This document shows positions 45,226 through 53,107 of a stretch of 53,136 nucleotides of DNA, in pieces. The DNA is from an uncultured Bacteroidales bacterium (GTDB taxonomy: Bacteria; Bacteroidota; Bacteroidia; Bacteroidales; F082). The notes under the pieces are model-generated. The model was not told the origin of the DNA. It was given only the letters and a program-made list of their open reading frames with translations, and did no database searches. How positions within the stretch are numbered: position 1 is the stretch's first letter; each line of letters opens with the position of its first letter. A program made the translations under genes and the position numbers. The DNA lies in assembly GCA_946408345.1 (NCBI GenBank), contig CAMJRR010000017.1:1-53136 (forward strand), read 5' to 3'.

Positions 45226-45411
45226 TTTTGTAAATTTATGATTTCTAATCAATTACGTTCAATTTAGGCTGTAAAAAGCCATGCAAAGTTAGTCATTTTT
45301 GAGTTGTCCGCGTATTATTGGATTATTTTTTGCAAAATTACGATTTCTTTGCGAAATAGGTTGCTTTATTGCCAAATTTCCTGTTTTTTCATTCCGATTT
45401 GTTTTTTTTCG
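45226..45411. other. Divergent promoter region between gap and the next operon
   Basis: The gap -7 box TAATTTTG (minus strand) lies at 45333-45340, giving a leader of roughly 100 nt. A box for the plus-strand operon begins at 45412. The rest is A/T-rich with no gene. Confidence 0.65.
45333..45340 (-). promoter_or_regulatory. gap promoter -7 box
   Basis: The minus strand reads TAATTTTG, an exact TAnnTTTG match. Confidence 0.6.
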
Positions 45412-45419
45412 TAATTTTG
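45412..45419 (+). promoter_or_regulatory. Promoter -7 box of the small-protein/lipoprotein operon
   Basis: TAATTTTG followed by GCAGC, the same continuation seen after the giant-gene and tRNA promoters. The first start codon is 240 bp downstream. Confidence 0.7.
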
Positions 45420-45538
45420 CAGCCTCAAAATAGAGGAAAAGGAATGAAAAACCTTTGTAATATATTGAATATCAATAAATTAAGCAAAAATTCGGGGAAG
45501 GGGGTAAATCTCCTTTCCGAGTTTTCGCATACCCTTAG

Positions 45539-45575
45539 TCCAAGACAGGCGGGAATGGCTTGTCTTGGATTTTTT
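45539..45575 (+). terminator. Terminator/attenuator inside the leader
   Basis: TCCAAGACAGGC (45539-45550) pairs with GCTTGTCTTGGA (45558-45569) over 12 positions with one G-U pair; TTTTTT follows at once. It lies upstream of the first gene of the operon, so it should stop or gate transcription there. Confidence 0.8.
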
Positions 45576-45596
45576 GTGCCTGGCGGGCAAACCCCT

Positions 45597-45652
45597 CAAA
45601 TCTTTGAATCTTTAAATCTTAAATCTTTAAATAATACTAAATCCTTAAATCT
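45597..45652. repeat. AAATCTTT short tandem array
   Basis: About six 8-9 bp units (TCTTTGAATC, TCTTTAAATC and similar) end 8 bp before the ATG at 45660. They are the reverse-complement motif of the AAAGATTT arrays at 5331 and 12579. Confidence 0.75.
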
Positions 45653-45659
45653 CAACTAA

Positions 45660-46010
45660 ATGAAAACAACCAAATCTTTGAAAACTGTCGCGTTTGCGCT
45701 TGGGCTGGCGGCCATGATGGTGCCGGCCACGACCTTGAACGCACAAGGCAGACCAGGAGGCTTGTTTGGTTCCCAAAACGCCCCCACCGAAAAAAAAGGT
45801 GGCTCTATGTTGATGAGGGACGGCTCTACCTCTGGCTTCAACATTGGCGTCGAGCAGTTCGGCGGTGAGAATGGCGGTGGCGAGGGAGGCTTCAACATCG
45901 GCACCGAGCAATTCGGCGACGCCCCGCTTGGCAGCGGACTCTTCATCATGGCTGCGGCTGGCGCGGCCTACGCATTTTCAAAAAAACGTAAAAAACAGGA
46001 AAACAACTAA
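45660..46010 (+). CDS. Small secreted protein with hydrophobic KKRKK tail
   Basis: The protein is 116 aa. It has a signal peptide (about 1-29, ending TTLNAQG) and a Gly/Asn/Glu-rich middle with two copies of GFNIG(V/T)EQFG about 20 residues apart. It ends with a tripartite tail: DAPLGSG, the hydrophobic stretch LFIMAAAGAAYAF, then SKKRKKQENN. The middle is unlike that of the 82-aa microproteins, but the tail has the same plan (P-x-G-x-G, about 14 hydrophobic residues, basic cluster). The next gene starts 17 bp downstream and encodes a probable lipoprotein, so the two form an operon. Function is unknown; envelope anchoring or sorting is suggested by the tail. Confidence 0.82.
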   Translation: MKTTKSLKTVAFALGLAAMMVPATTLNAQGRPGGLFGSQNAPTEKKGGSMLMRDGSTSGFNIGVEQFGGENGGGEGGFNIGTEQFGDAPLGSGLFIMAAAGAAYAFSKKRKKQENN

Positions 46011-46027
46011 AAACACATCAATCTACA

Positions 46028-47752
46028 ATGAAAAGACTTAGCACAATCATCATGGCCTTGGCTCTCGTGCTTGGTATGAGCCAATGCAAGAAAGAGGAAA
46101 CTCCCACCACGGGCAACACCACGCCCTCCAACCCTGGGGTGCACATCACCGTGAACGTGGGAGAAAATGAAGACAACGGCGGCAAGGGCGAAAACGGCGA
46201 AAGACACAACATTGCCCCGGCTTACGGTCTGTTTTCCTTCTCCAGCGGCGACGTCCTCTATGTGGGCCACGACGGCAAATTTGTGGGCACTTTGACATTC
46301 GCCAACGGCTTTTTCGACGGCACCATCTACCCGGATGCAACCGTCACCGACCAGCCCCTGCACTTCTACTTCGTAGGCAATGCGGCTGTTACTGGAACAC
46401 CTGTGGCCGAACAAACCACTTCGCTCAGCATCAACATTGCTGACCAAAGCGAGAACCTGCCCGTGCTTTCCTACGGCGCTTCCACGAAGCCTTTCACCGG
46501 CGCAGGCACCACCTATTCCACCACGCTGAGGAACCAGTGTGCCTTGGTGAGGTTCGACCTTCTGAATCAAGGGGATTATGAAGTTACCCTGTCGGGCGTG
46601 CCTACGCAGGCCACCGTTGACTTTGCCAACAACGCCATCACGCCCAACACCAGTACCACAGGCGACATCACCCTTTATGGCGAGGAAGGAAACACCGCTA
46701 TCAGATGGGCCATCCTGCTGCCTGGTACCAACCTTGGAGACAAAATTGGAGAAGATGAAGGTGATTTGACTTGGAATGGAGAAGGCGAAACCATACCTGT
46801 CATGGCGAACAACACCTATATCAACTCAGGCATCAGCATCAACAATTCTTTGCCTTTGCCAGATGCGCCTGATGCCGAGTATGCTGTCAAGACAAGTGAT
46901 GACGTATTGACCACATTCTCGGTGAGTGGGGATAAGGAGGTCTATTTCTCGAAGGCCAACCTGAGGTATAATGAATCCTCTGGGGTGTGGAGCTTCCACG
47001 ACAACCAGATTGACGGGTGCATTGGTTGGGTGACTGGCAGTTATCCACAAGGATATAATGTGTCTCCTAATGGTTCTGAAATGGACCGATTCTGCTGGGG
47101 TTTTCAATACCCTACTACTACAGGAGAAAGCGATTATGTGGATGGATCAAGGAACCTGAATAGGACTGATGGAACAGACTGGGGATGTGCATTGACAGGC
47201 GAAGGGAACAATAATTGGCGCACGCTGACCGCAGCGGAGTGGAACTACCTTCTCAATAATGCAAATAGAGGAAGCAAGCGTTTCATGAAGGTATCTACTG
47301 GAATGCTTAGCATAACCGACCCAAACACTAATACGACTTACGATGGTTTATTTATAAGCGGCCTATTCATAGCACCTGATAACTTTGATCCCAGCCAATA
47401 CTCTTTCACTTCAAGCTTCGCCAATAAATCATGGAACAATACTACGTGTCAAGGTTTAGGCATAGCCGATGCGAACACCCTTTTAGCAGCCGGATGTGTG
47501 TTTCTGCCTGCCTTGGGCTACCGTGATGAGAACGGGTACCAGGATTATTATCCTTACTCTAGCGGCCCTACTAATACGGAATTCGTTGGTTACTATTGGT
47601 CGGCCACTGGTGTGCAACAGAATCCTGGGTCATCGCTAACACCTCAAGCGGAGGCTTTGCAGTTTGACAGAACGGAAAATATAATGCCAAGTAATAACGC
47701 CGAATTCCGCAATCTTGGCATGTGTGTCCGTTTGGTGTGGGATGCCAACTAA
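46028..47752 (+). CDS. Probable surface lipoprotein, fimbrillin-like with FISUMP-like C-terminus
   Basis: The protein is 574 aa. The N-terminus MKRLSTIIMALALVLGMSQC has a loose lipobox with Cys20 as probable lipid site. CKKEE follows, which fits the Lys/acidic lipoprotein export signal of Bacteroidota that sends lipoproteins to the cell surface. Residues about 60-280 are beta-rich and resemble Mfa/fimbrillin-like proteins (FSFSSGDVLYVG, LRNQCALVRFDL, WAILLPG). Residues about 300-574 resemble the FISUMP/C-type-lectin-like domains common in Bacteroidales, with NNWRTLTAAEWNYLL, CVFLPALGYRD and YYWSATG. It is probably a surface adhesin or binding protein. It is co-transcribed with the small tailed protein upstream. 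Confidence 0.78.
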   Translation: MKRLSTIIMALALVLGMSQCKKEETPTTGNTTPSNPGVHITVNVGENEDNGGKGENGERHNIAPAYGLFSFSSGDVLYVGHDGKFVGTLTFANGFFDGTIYPDATVTDQPLHFYFVGNAAVTGTPVAEQTTSLSINIADQSENLPVLSYGASTKPFTGAGTTYSTTLRNQCALVRFDLLNQGDYEVTLSGVPTQATVDFANNAITPNTSTTGDITLYGEEGNTAIRWAILLPGTNLGDKIGEDEGDLTWNGEGETIPVMANNTYINSGISINNSLPLPDAPDAEYAVKTSDDVLTTFSVSGDKEVYFSKANLRYNESSGVWSFHDNQIDGCIGWVTGSYPQGYNVSPNGSEMDRFCWGFQYPTTTGESDYVDGSRNLNRTDGTDWGCALTGEGNNNWRTLTAAEWNYLLNNANRGSKRFMKVSTGMLSITDPNTNTTYDGLFISGLFIAPDNFDPSQYSFTSSFANKSWNNTTCQGLGIADANTLLAAGCVFLPALGYRDENGYQDYYPYSSGPTNTEFVGYYWSATGVQQNPGSSLTPQAEALQFDRTENIMPSNNAEFRNLGMCVRLVWDAN

Positions 47753-48177
47753 GCGGTTCGCAAGGAGGCGGGATTTCCAATTCCGCAAGCAGAGGGAAGG
47801 GAGATTTGCCATTCCCGCATGAAAATCGTAGAGACGTCACAGTGTGGCGTCTCTATGTGTTTTATTGCGGTAGGATGGACGGCGGCAGCGTCAGCGGGTC
47901 AAGACCCGCTGTCCCTACCGGGGAGCTGCCTGCCGGGGAACTTACGGGAGGTTGCGTCTTTCAGACGCGGGGGGGCTGCAGGGCTGTCACACCGTGGCAG
48001 CCTCATTTTGGGTGTCAGGGGTGCAGGGGTTCCCGTCCTTGCGGACTTCACCCCTGCTTAATGTCCGCCGTTGCTCCGCGACTTTGGGGGCGGCGGGTCT
48101 GTGGGAATCATAAGTCATGAAAGGCGGCCTTCGGGGTGCCTTTGGGTTTTTGTGCGGTGGGTTCGGAAAAAATGTGT
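47753..48177. repeat. Repeat-dense intergenic spacer
   Basis: There is no acceptable gene in about 425 bp; several frames of 75-130 codons run over palindromes. Hairpins in order: GTAGAGACG/CGTCTCTA (47828-47856), AGCGGGTC-AA-GACCCGCT (47893-47910), GCGTCT-TTC-AGACGC (about 47954-47968), GGGCTGTCAC-ACC-GTGGCAGCC (47981-48002), AGGGGTG/CACCCCT (about 48016-48056), and AAAGGC/GCCTTT (48121-48143) with a T-rich tail. Confidence 0.75.
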
Positions 48178-48185
48178 AATTTTGC
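48178..48185 (+). promoter_or_regulatory. Promoter -7 box of the dikinase-like gene
   Basis: TAATTTTG followed by GCAT, about 100 bp before the preferred start codon at 48285. Confidence 0.65.
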
Positions 48186-48284
48186 ATTTCAGATGATATC
48201 GTATTGCACAATCGTTTCTCACATTTTGGAACTCTTGATGCGGCTGTGCCAAGAACCCTATCTGAAATTAAAACATTTCAAACC

Positions 48285-51200
48285 ATGTCCGAACCTTTCA
48301 AATCAAGCGCCCTCGAAGCCAATCTGGCGCAAACGCGCTACAAAGATATCTTCATCCCTGAAGAACACCAACAGTTTATCGCCCTGTCGGCCAAATACTT
48401 CGGCATCAACAAGCGGGCCAAGGAATGTATCACCGAATACCATCACCCGCTGTCGAACCATACTTTCGTGACCGAGGAGCTGCGCAAGATGCTCATGGAC
48501 GACTTCTGGTTTTACACCCGCGACGATATTCCCGCCGATGCGTTAAACATCCCCTTGGAGATGATGCACAGCCTGCTGAAGCCTGAAGTGGCGCCTAAGT
48601 TACGGCTTAATATTATCATTACTTTGATGGAGTTTGCCGATAAGACGTATACGTCATTGCGAGGAGGAACGACGAAGCAATCTAGGCAAGAAGTTTCATC
48701 GCAAGGTGATGCGTCAACTCCTGATGAAGCGGCAACTCTGGATTGCTTCGTTCCTCGCAATGACCTTATTGTTACTGTTTTCAACATTTTGAATGATGCT
48801 TTTGAAAGCAACAAGGATGTCTATATCTTAGCCACCAAACACGCAGGTCGCTATCTTGACAAGGTGGCCCAAGACGAGCGTTTCCAAGCGCAAGCTTGCG
48901 ACTTGCTACGAAAGATGCTGCAAGAAAACTACCGATATTGGCAGGAGACTTCGCAGGTGGAAAACTGGGTGGAGAGCAAGAGGTCGCTATTGAGCGAGGA
49001 AGAAATCCAAACCGTATGTGACGAAGTAGGCCATCCGTATTTCGACCAGCTCAACGCCGATTTGACTGCCGCCGACACATGGGAAAAATTGACTGATTTG
49101 CCGCATTTCGAACAGGTGGCCAAACGTTTCACCGAATCGGAGCAGGCCTTCCCGCATTTCATTACCAAGTTCCATTATGTCTTTTTCTTGCTTCATTTGC
49201 CAGGCATGGAGAACCAGCGTGAACGCCTGATATGGAACATGGATCGCATGATGCGCGATGCTATCGATGAGATGCCACAAGATGACCTGATTCCTTTCAT
49301 CGACACGATTTTCGACCTCGCTGAGGAACTGCGCGAGGACTATATGTCGGCCGTGCTCGATTTCCAGCTCACTTTGGGCCTGAAAATCATCGATGTCGAC
49401 AAAACGGATCAAAAGGAGATTGTCAACTACTTTGAGAAGAAGCTCATTGCTTTCGGTTTTGTCACCCCAGGCAATGTGTTTGTCGGCGAGGACTGGCAAC
49501 TCTCTGTGGATGAGAACCATATCAAGAACATCCGTGTATGGCTCGAACTGATTGAACACTCCAAAACGCCTATGGACAAGCTGCTGTCTGCCTTGATAGT
49601 CAACTTGAAATTAGGAGGCATCTTCCTGAGTGATACCGATCTCTTCCAACGTGAAATCACAAAGGTGCTCAACTCCAACATCACCCCTTATTATAAGAAG
49701 GTGAAGCAACTGACGCGCATTTTTCCCGTCTATTTCAATGAAATCGGTGCAGAGGGCGAAATCCGCAACGTGACCACCAATATGGACGAAATCTCGGGCC
49801 GTCAGGATCAATTGGTGCATTTCCTTCGCAAGCAGGTGCATACCGAAAGCAACAACACCCTTATCGCTTTGACTTTCGACGTGTTTAAGTTCTGGAGCGA
49901 TGGCAATCTTAGCCTACTGAAACCCATACTTCCCAAAAATGTCTTTGGGAGTATCGACAAGGATAGCACATGGTTTGTGCATGTCCACAATCTCGTTCAG
50001 ATGATGTGCGAAATCTCGTGTCTCAATCCAGAGGACGTGTTGATGCTTTCGCGCGATGACTATGAGAACCTTATCGGCTCTGCCGCCCGTCGCATCGAGT
50101 TGGAGGACGATCTTTTCCAGCGCGAACGTGCCCGATTGATGGACATCCGCGACTTGTATGCCTATCTTAGAGAGAAATACAGCTTTGAGTCGGTCAACAT
50201 TTTCAGCTCGTTGCGCAGCTTCCCCTTCATCCCCGATGAGGAGATTGACGAGTTCGAAAAAGTCTATAAGGCCAAGGATTTCGGCAAGTCGTTGACCATG
50301 ATTTACGCCTTCATGGACAAACTCAAGACTGTGATTTTCAATCCTGAGCAGAGCGAAGGCTGGGAAAACATCTACCACAAGCGACATATTGCTATCGGTA
50401 TTCCTTCGATGTATGGCACCTACCGCGAGAACAAGTTTGAGGCTATGGGCTTGACTTTCCGTTTGGAGCGTGTCGCCACGCAATTGATGGAAAAGGTGGT
50501 CCAAAGCATCAACCTTGACTATATCTCGGAACGCACCCTGAATCAGATCTATAGAATCCTTGAATACTTCCGCGAGGGTCTCGAACTCGATGGCATCACC
50601 AACCAAAGTCTCAACTCGAAACTCGACATGCTTCGCTATAGCTTGACCTCTCGAAGCTTCTCTTTCGGACAGTATATCAACATTTTCCAGTTCATCGCTG
50701 AAGACGTGCGCCGCATCATCATCAAGTATTTCTTGAAATCGTATGAATATCCACTGAAGATAGTTATCCCACAACTTTTCGATCCCGATGGGAAACTCAA
50801 CGAGCGTGAAGTCGCGGCACTGGTCAGCAAAAAGTCGGAAGAGTTCCACCGCGACCTGCTTTCAGATGCCTTCTTGATGCAGCCTTTGGACAACTTCATC
50901 GGTCGCATTCTCAATTCGTTGCGCACAATGGAAGCCACCCTGAATCCCAAGCTCATCAGCGACATTATGACCTACAACTCCGAGATGCTGGTCAGCCCGT
51001 TTTGGGAAGAGACACCACAAATGGATAACCAAGTCTTCATTGGCAATAAGGCCAACAACTTGAAGAAACTGTATCTCTTGGGTATGCCTGTGCCCCCAGG
51101 GTTTGTCATCACCACTGAGACTTTCCGCCGCAACGAGACCATCAACACTATTCCCGAACTGCGCACTGAAATTCATGGCATGATAAAGAAACATATTGCT

Positions 51201-52517
51201 GATTTGGAGCGTATTAGTGATAGGAAGTTTGGCAATCCTGAGGCTCCTTTGCTTGTCTCGGTTCGTTCGGGCACTGCCATTTCTATGCCTGGTGCTATGG
51301 ACACTTTCCTCAATGTTGGCCTTAACGATGAGCTTGTCGAGGCCATTGGCACTGACCATTCAAAGGCTTGGGCGGTTTGGGACTCCTATCGTCGTTTGCT
51401 GCAGAGTTGGGGTATGGCGAAAGGTATCGACCGTGACATCTTCGATGAGGAGATTAATCGGTTCAAGACGAAATACAGCGTGAAGCAAAAGAGTGAGTTC
51501 GATGCCGTCGAGATGCGTGAACTGGCATATGCCTATAAGCGCATTCTTGAAGACAACAAGGTTGAGTTTGAGCAAGATCCGTTCAAGCAAATCATTGGTT
51601 GCGTGAATATGGTTTTCGAGTCGTGGAACTCTGAACGTGCTTTGGCGTATCGCCGTCATTTGGGTATTTCAGAGAATTGGGGTACAGCCGTCATCGTACA
51701 GCAGATGATTTTCGGCAATTTGAGCGATGTGTCGGGCACGGGTGTGGTCTTTACGCAGAATCCCCATCGTGAGCGTCCTGGTGTACACCTTTATGGTGAC
51801 TTCACCATGCGCAGCCAAGGTGAGGACATCGTGGGAGGTTTGGTCAAGCCGCTGCCTATTGGCGAGACACAGCGCAAGGCGGCCAATCTGGAAGGTCCGT
51901 CTATGCAAACTGTTTTGCCTGAAATCTATAAGAAGATTTATTCCATTGCTAAGGTGCTGACCGAAGACCTTGGCTATAGTCCGCAGGAGATGGAGTTTAC
52001 CTTCGAATCCGACAAGCCTGAAGATTTCCATATCTTGCAAATCCGAGACCAAGACCTAAAACTCGAAGATGAAGTGAATGCCTTTGTGCAGTCGCCCACA
52101 GAGATGAATCAGATTGGCCGTGGTATGGGCATCGGCGGCGGTGCTATGAATGGTCTTGTTGCCTTTAACGATGATGATATCAAGGCCATACGCGAACACC
52201 ATCCTGAGGCTCAAGTCATCCTGGTGCGTCCCGATACGGTGCCTGATGATATCGGTATGATCTTCGATTGCGACGGCTTGTTGACAGCCCGTGGTGGTGC
52301 TACATCGCATGCTGCAGTTACTGCGGTGCGTCTTGGTAAGGTCTGTGTGGTGAGTTGTGTTGAGTTGCAGGTTTATGATGAAAAGCATTGCGGCGAATTG
52401 AATGGTCATCAGTTGCAAATGGGCGATGAAATCGCCATTGATGGTAACCTCGGTCTTGTTTATTTGGGCCATTACCAAACGGAAAAGATGAAGATGGGGA
52501 AGGGGTATATTTATTAG
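48285..52517 (+). CDS. PEP/pyruvate-binding dikinase-like protein (1410 aa)
   Basis: I choose the ATG at 48285. The frame is open back to 48204, but that start lies almost on the transcription start implied by the promoter box. Residues about 1-900 form a long, mostly helical region without a recognised domain. An ATP-grasp domain like that of pyruvate phosphate dikinase follows from about 916 (GNKANNLKKLYLLGMPVPPGF, then VRSGTAISMPGAMDTFLNVG near 989). The swivelling phosphohistidine domain near the end has TARGGATSHAAV, with His1342 as the expected phosphorylated residue. The PEP-binding TIM barrel that completes canonical PPDK is absent. Residues about 123-160 are encoded by a palindromic repeat inserted in frame. 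It may transfer phosphate to another acceptor, as glucan water dikinases do; this is inference. Confidence 0.85.
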   Translation: MSEPFKSSALEANLAQTRYKDIFIPEEHQQFIALSAKYFGINKRAKECITEYHHPLSNHTFVTEELRKMLMDDFWFYTRDDIPADALNIPLEMMHSLLKPEVAPKLRLNIIITLMEFADKTYTSLRGGTTKQSRQEVSSQGDASTPDEAATLDCFVPRNDLIVTVFNILNDAFESNKDVYILATKHAGRYLDKVAQDERFQAQACDLLRKMLQENYRYWQETSQVENWVESKRSLLSEEEIQTVCDEVGHPYFDQLNADLTAADTWEKLTDLPHFEQVAKRFTESEQAFPHFITKFHYVFFLLHLPGMENQRERLIWNMDRMMRDAIDEMPQDDLIPFIDTIFDLAEELREDYMSAVLDFQLTLGLKIIDVDKTDQKEIVNYFEKKLIAFGFVTPGNVFVGEDWQLSVDENHIKNIRVWLELIEHSKTPMDKLLSALIVNLKLGGIFLSDTDLFQREITKVLNSNITPYYKKVKQLTRIFPVYFNEIGAEGEIRNVTTNMDEISGRQDQLVHFLRKQVHTESNNTLIALTFDVFKFWSDGNLSLLKPILPKNVFGSIDKDSTWFVHVHNLVQMMCEISCLNPEDVLMLSRDDYENLIGSAARRIELEDDLFQRERARLMDIRDLYAYLREKYSFESVNIFSSLRSFPFIPDEEIDEFEKVYKAKDFGKSLTMIYAFMDKLKTVIFNPEQSEGWENIYHKRHIAIGIPSMYGTYRENKFEAMGLTFRLERVATQLMEKVVQSINLDYISERTLNQIYRILEYFREGLELDGITNQSLNSKLDMLRYSLTSRSFSFGQYINIFQFIAEDVRRIIIKYFLKSYEYPLKIVIPQLFDPDGKLNEREVAALVSKKSEEFHRDLLSDAFLMQPLDNFIGRILNSLRTMEATLNPKLISDIMTYNSEMLVSPFWEETPQMDNQVFIGNKANNLKKLYLLGMPVPPGFVITTETFRRNETINTIPELRTEIHGMIKKHIADLERISDRKFGNPEAPLLVSVRSGTAISMPGAMDTFLNVGLNDELVEAIGTDHSKAWAVWDSYRRLLQSWGMAKGIDRDIFDEEINRFKTKYSVKQKSEFDAVEMRELAYAYKRILEDNKVEFEQDPFKQIIGCVNMVFESWNSERALAYRRHLGISENWGTAVIVQQMIFGNLSDVSGTGVVFTQNPHRERPGVHLYGDFTMRSQGEDIVGGLVKPLPIGETQRKAANLEGPSMQTVLPEIYKKIYSIAKVLTEDLGYSPQEMEFTFESDKPEDFHILQIRDQDLKLEDEVNAFVQSPTEMNQIGRGMGIGGGAMNGLVAFNDDDIKAIREHHPEAQVILVRPDTVPDDIGMIFDCDGLLTARGGATSHAAVTAVRLGKVCVVSCVELQVYDEKHCGELNGHQLQMGDEIAIDGNLGLVYLGHYQTEKMKMGKGYIY
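48653..48764. repeat. 112-bp palindromic repeat inside the dikinase-like gene
   Basis: The left arm GTCATTGCGAGGAGGAACG... (with CGAAGCAATC) pairs with the right arm GATTGCTTCGTTCCTCGCAATGAC. The element is in frame and encodes SLRGGTTKQSR at one end and LDCFVPRND at the other. Copies or partial copies lie outside genes at 15540-15651 and 5413-5447. No stop codon interrupts the reading frame, so the host protein carries about 38 extra residues. Confidence 0.88.
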
Positions 52518-52611
52518 TGGTTGTTTGGGCTTTAGTTGGGAGCTTTGGATTAGTACAGGCTTGTATGTTTGCCCAACTGTTCGTTCAGTATATGTGTATC
52601 AATTGAGCGCT

Positions 52612-52633
52612 GGGCTGTTATACTGTGGCAGCC
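52612..52633. repeat. GGGCTGTT/GTGGCAGCC palindrome
   Basis: A short member of the dispersed GGGCTGTCAC/GTGGCAGCC family, lying between the dikinase-like gene and yraN. It has no T-run. Confidence 0.55.
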
Positions 52634-52653
52634 GTCAACATTTGTGAATAGAT

Positions 52654-53016
52654 ATGGCAAAGCATAACGATTTTGGAAAGATAGGCGAAGATTTTGCAGT
52701 CCAATATCTGACCGACAAGGGGTATGAGATTTTGGAACGCAACTGGCGCTACATCCACAAGGAGATAGACATTATCGCTAAGGATGGTGAAGAGTTGGTT
52801 ATTGTTGAAGTAAAAGCTCGTCAGAGCGATGACTATGGCGAGCCCGATCTAGCCGTTACGAAGCGGAAACAGCGTATGCTGATTGATGCAGCCAACGCCT
52901 ATATCTTCAAGCAGCAGTTGGATATCAGTACCCGTTTCGACATCGTTTCCATCATTTTCAAGGATGGCGAACCAGTTATTGAGCATATTGAAGACGCTTT
53001 TTTGCCGAATTTTTGA
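52654..53016 (+). CDS. yraN: YraN/UPF0102 family nuclease-fold protein
   Basis: The protein is 120 aa, the usual length. The restriction-endonuclease-like (PD-D/ExK) core is visible: GEDFAVQYL..KGY.ILERNWRY, the acidic EIDIIAKDGEELVIVEVKAR containing the D...EVK residues, then TKRKQRMLIDAANAYI. Members are cytoplasmic and thought to act on DNA or Holliday-type structures, but the function is not firmly established. The start ATG follows a short A/T-rich leader without a clear promoter box. Confidence 0.93.
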   Translation: MAKHNDFGKIGEDFAVQYLTDKGYEILERNWRYIHKEIDIIAKDGEELVIVEVKARQSDDYGEPDLAVTKRKQRMLIDAANAYIFKQQLDISTRFDIVSIIFKDGEPVIEHIEDAFLPNF

Positions 53017-53107
53017 GGTTGTCTTTATTAATTAAGGTGTATAAAATTCCTTGTTTCGTCTTTTCTTGAAAATAAATCTCGTTGATATTCAGCAGTATGA
53101 TAATGAT

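Larger units (their letters stand above)
45420..45659 (+). promoter_or_regulatory. Structured leader with internal terminator-like hairpin
   Basis: The leader begins with a CCTC-AAAATA-GAGG hairpin (45423-45436). Next comes a G-rich stem (TCGGGGAAGG with CCTTTCCGA, 45492-45520), then a textbook intrinsic terminator at 45539-45575. An A/T-rich AAATCTTT array precedes the first gene. A 71-codon frame (45444-45659) spans it, with its TAA directly touching the next ATG. This could be an attenuated leader, a riboswitch of unknown class, or a separate small RNA of about 150 nt. I recognise no known riboswitch consensus. Confidence 0.55.

Noticed and set aside
45369..45659. 96-codon frame upstream of the small tailed protein
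   Set aside because: It begins before the promoter box and is translated through a terminator hairpin and a simple repeat. I kept only the note that a 71-codon leader frame exists.
47722..48120. 132-codon frame in the repeat-dense spacer
   Set aside because: It runs across several palindromes and begins inside the lipoprotein gene in another frame; no protein features.
48204..48284. N-terminal extension of the dikinase-like protein
   Set aside because: The upstream start lies almost on the predicted transcription start. The ATG at 48285 allows a normal leader and a typical beginning, although the extension cannot be fully excluded.
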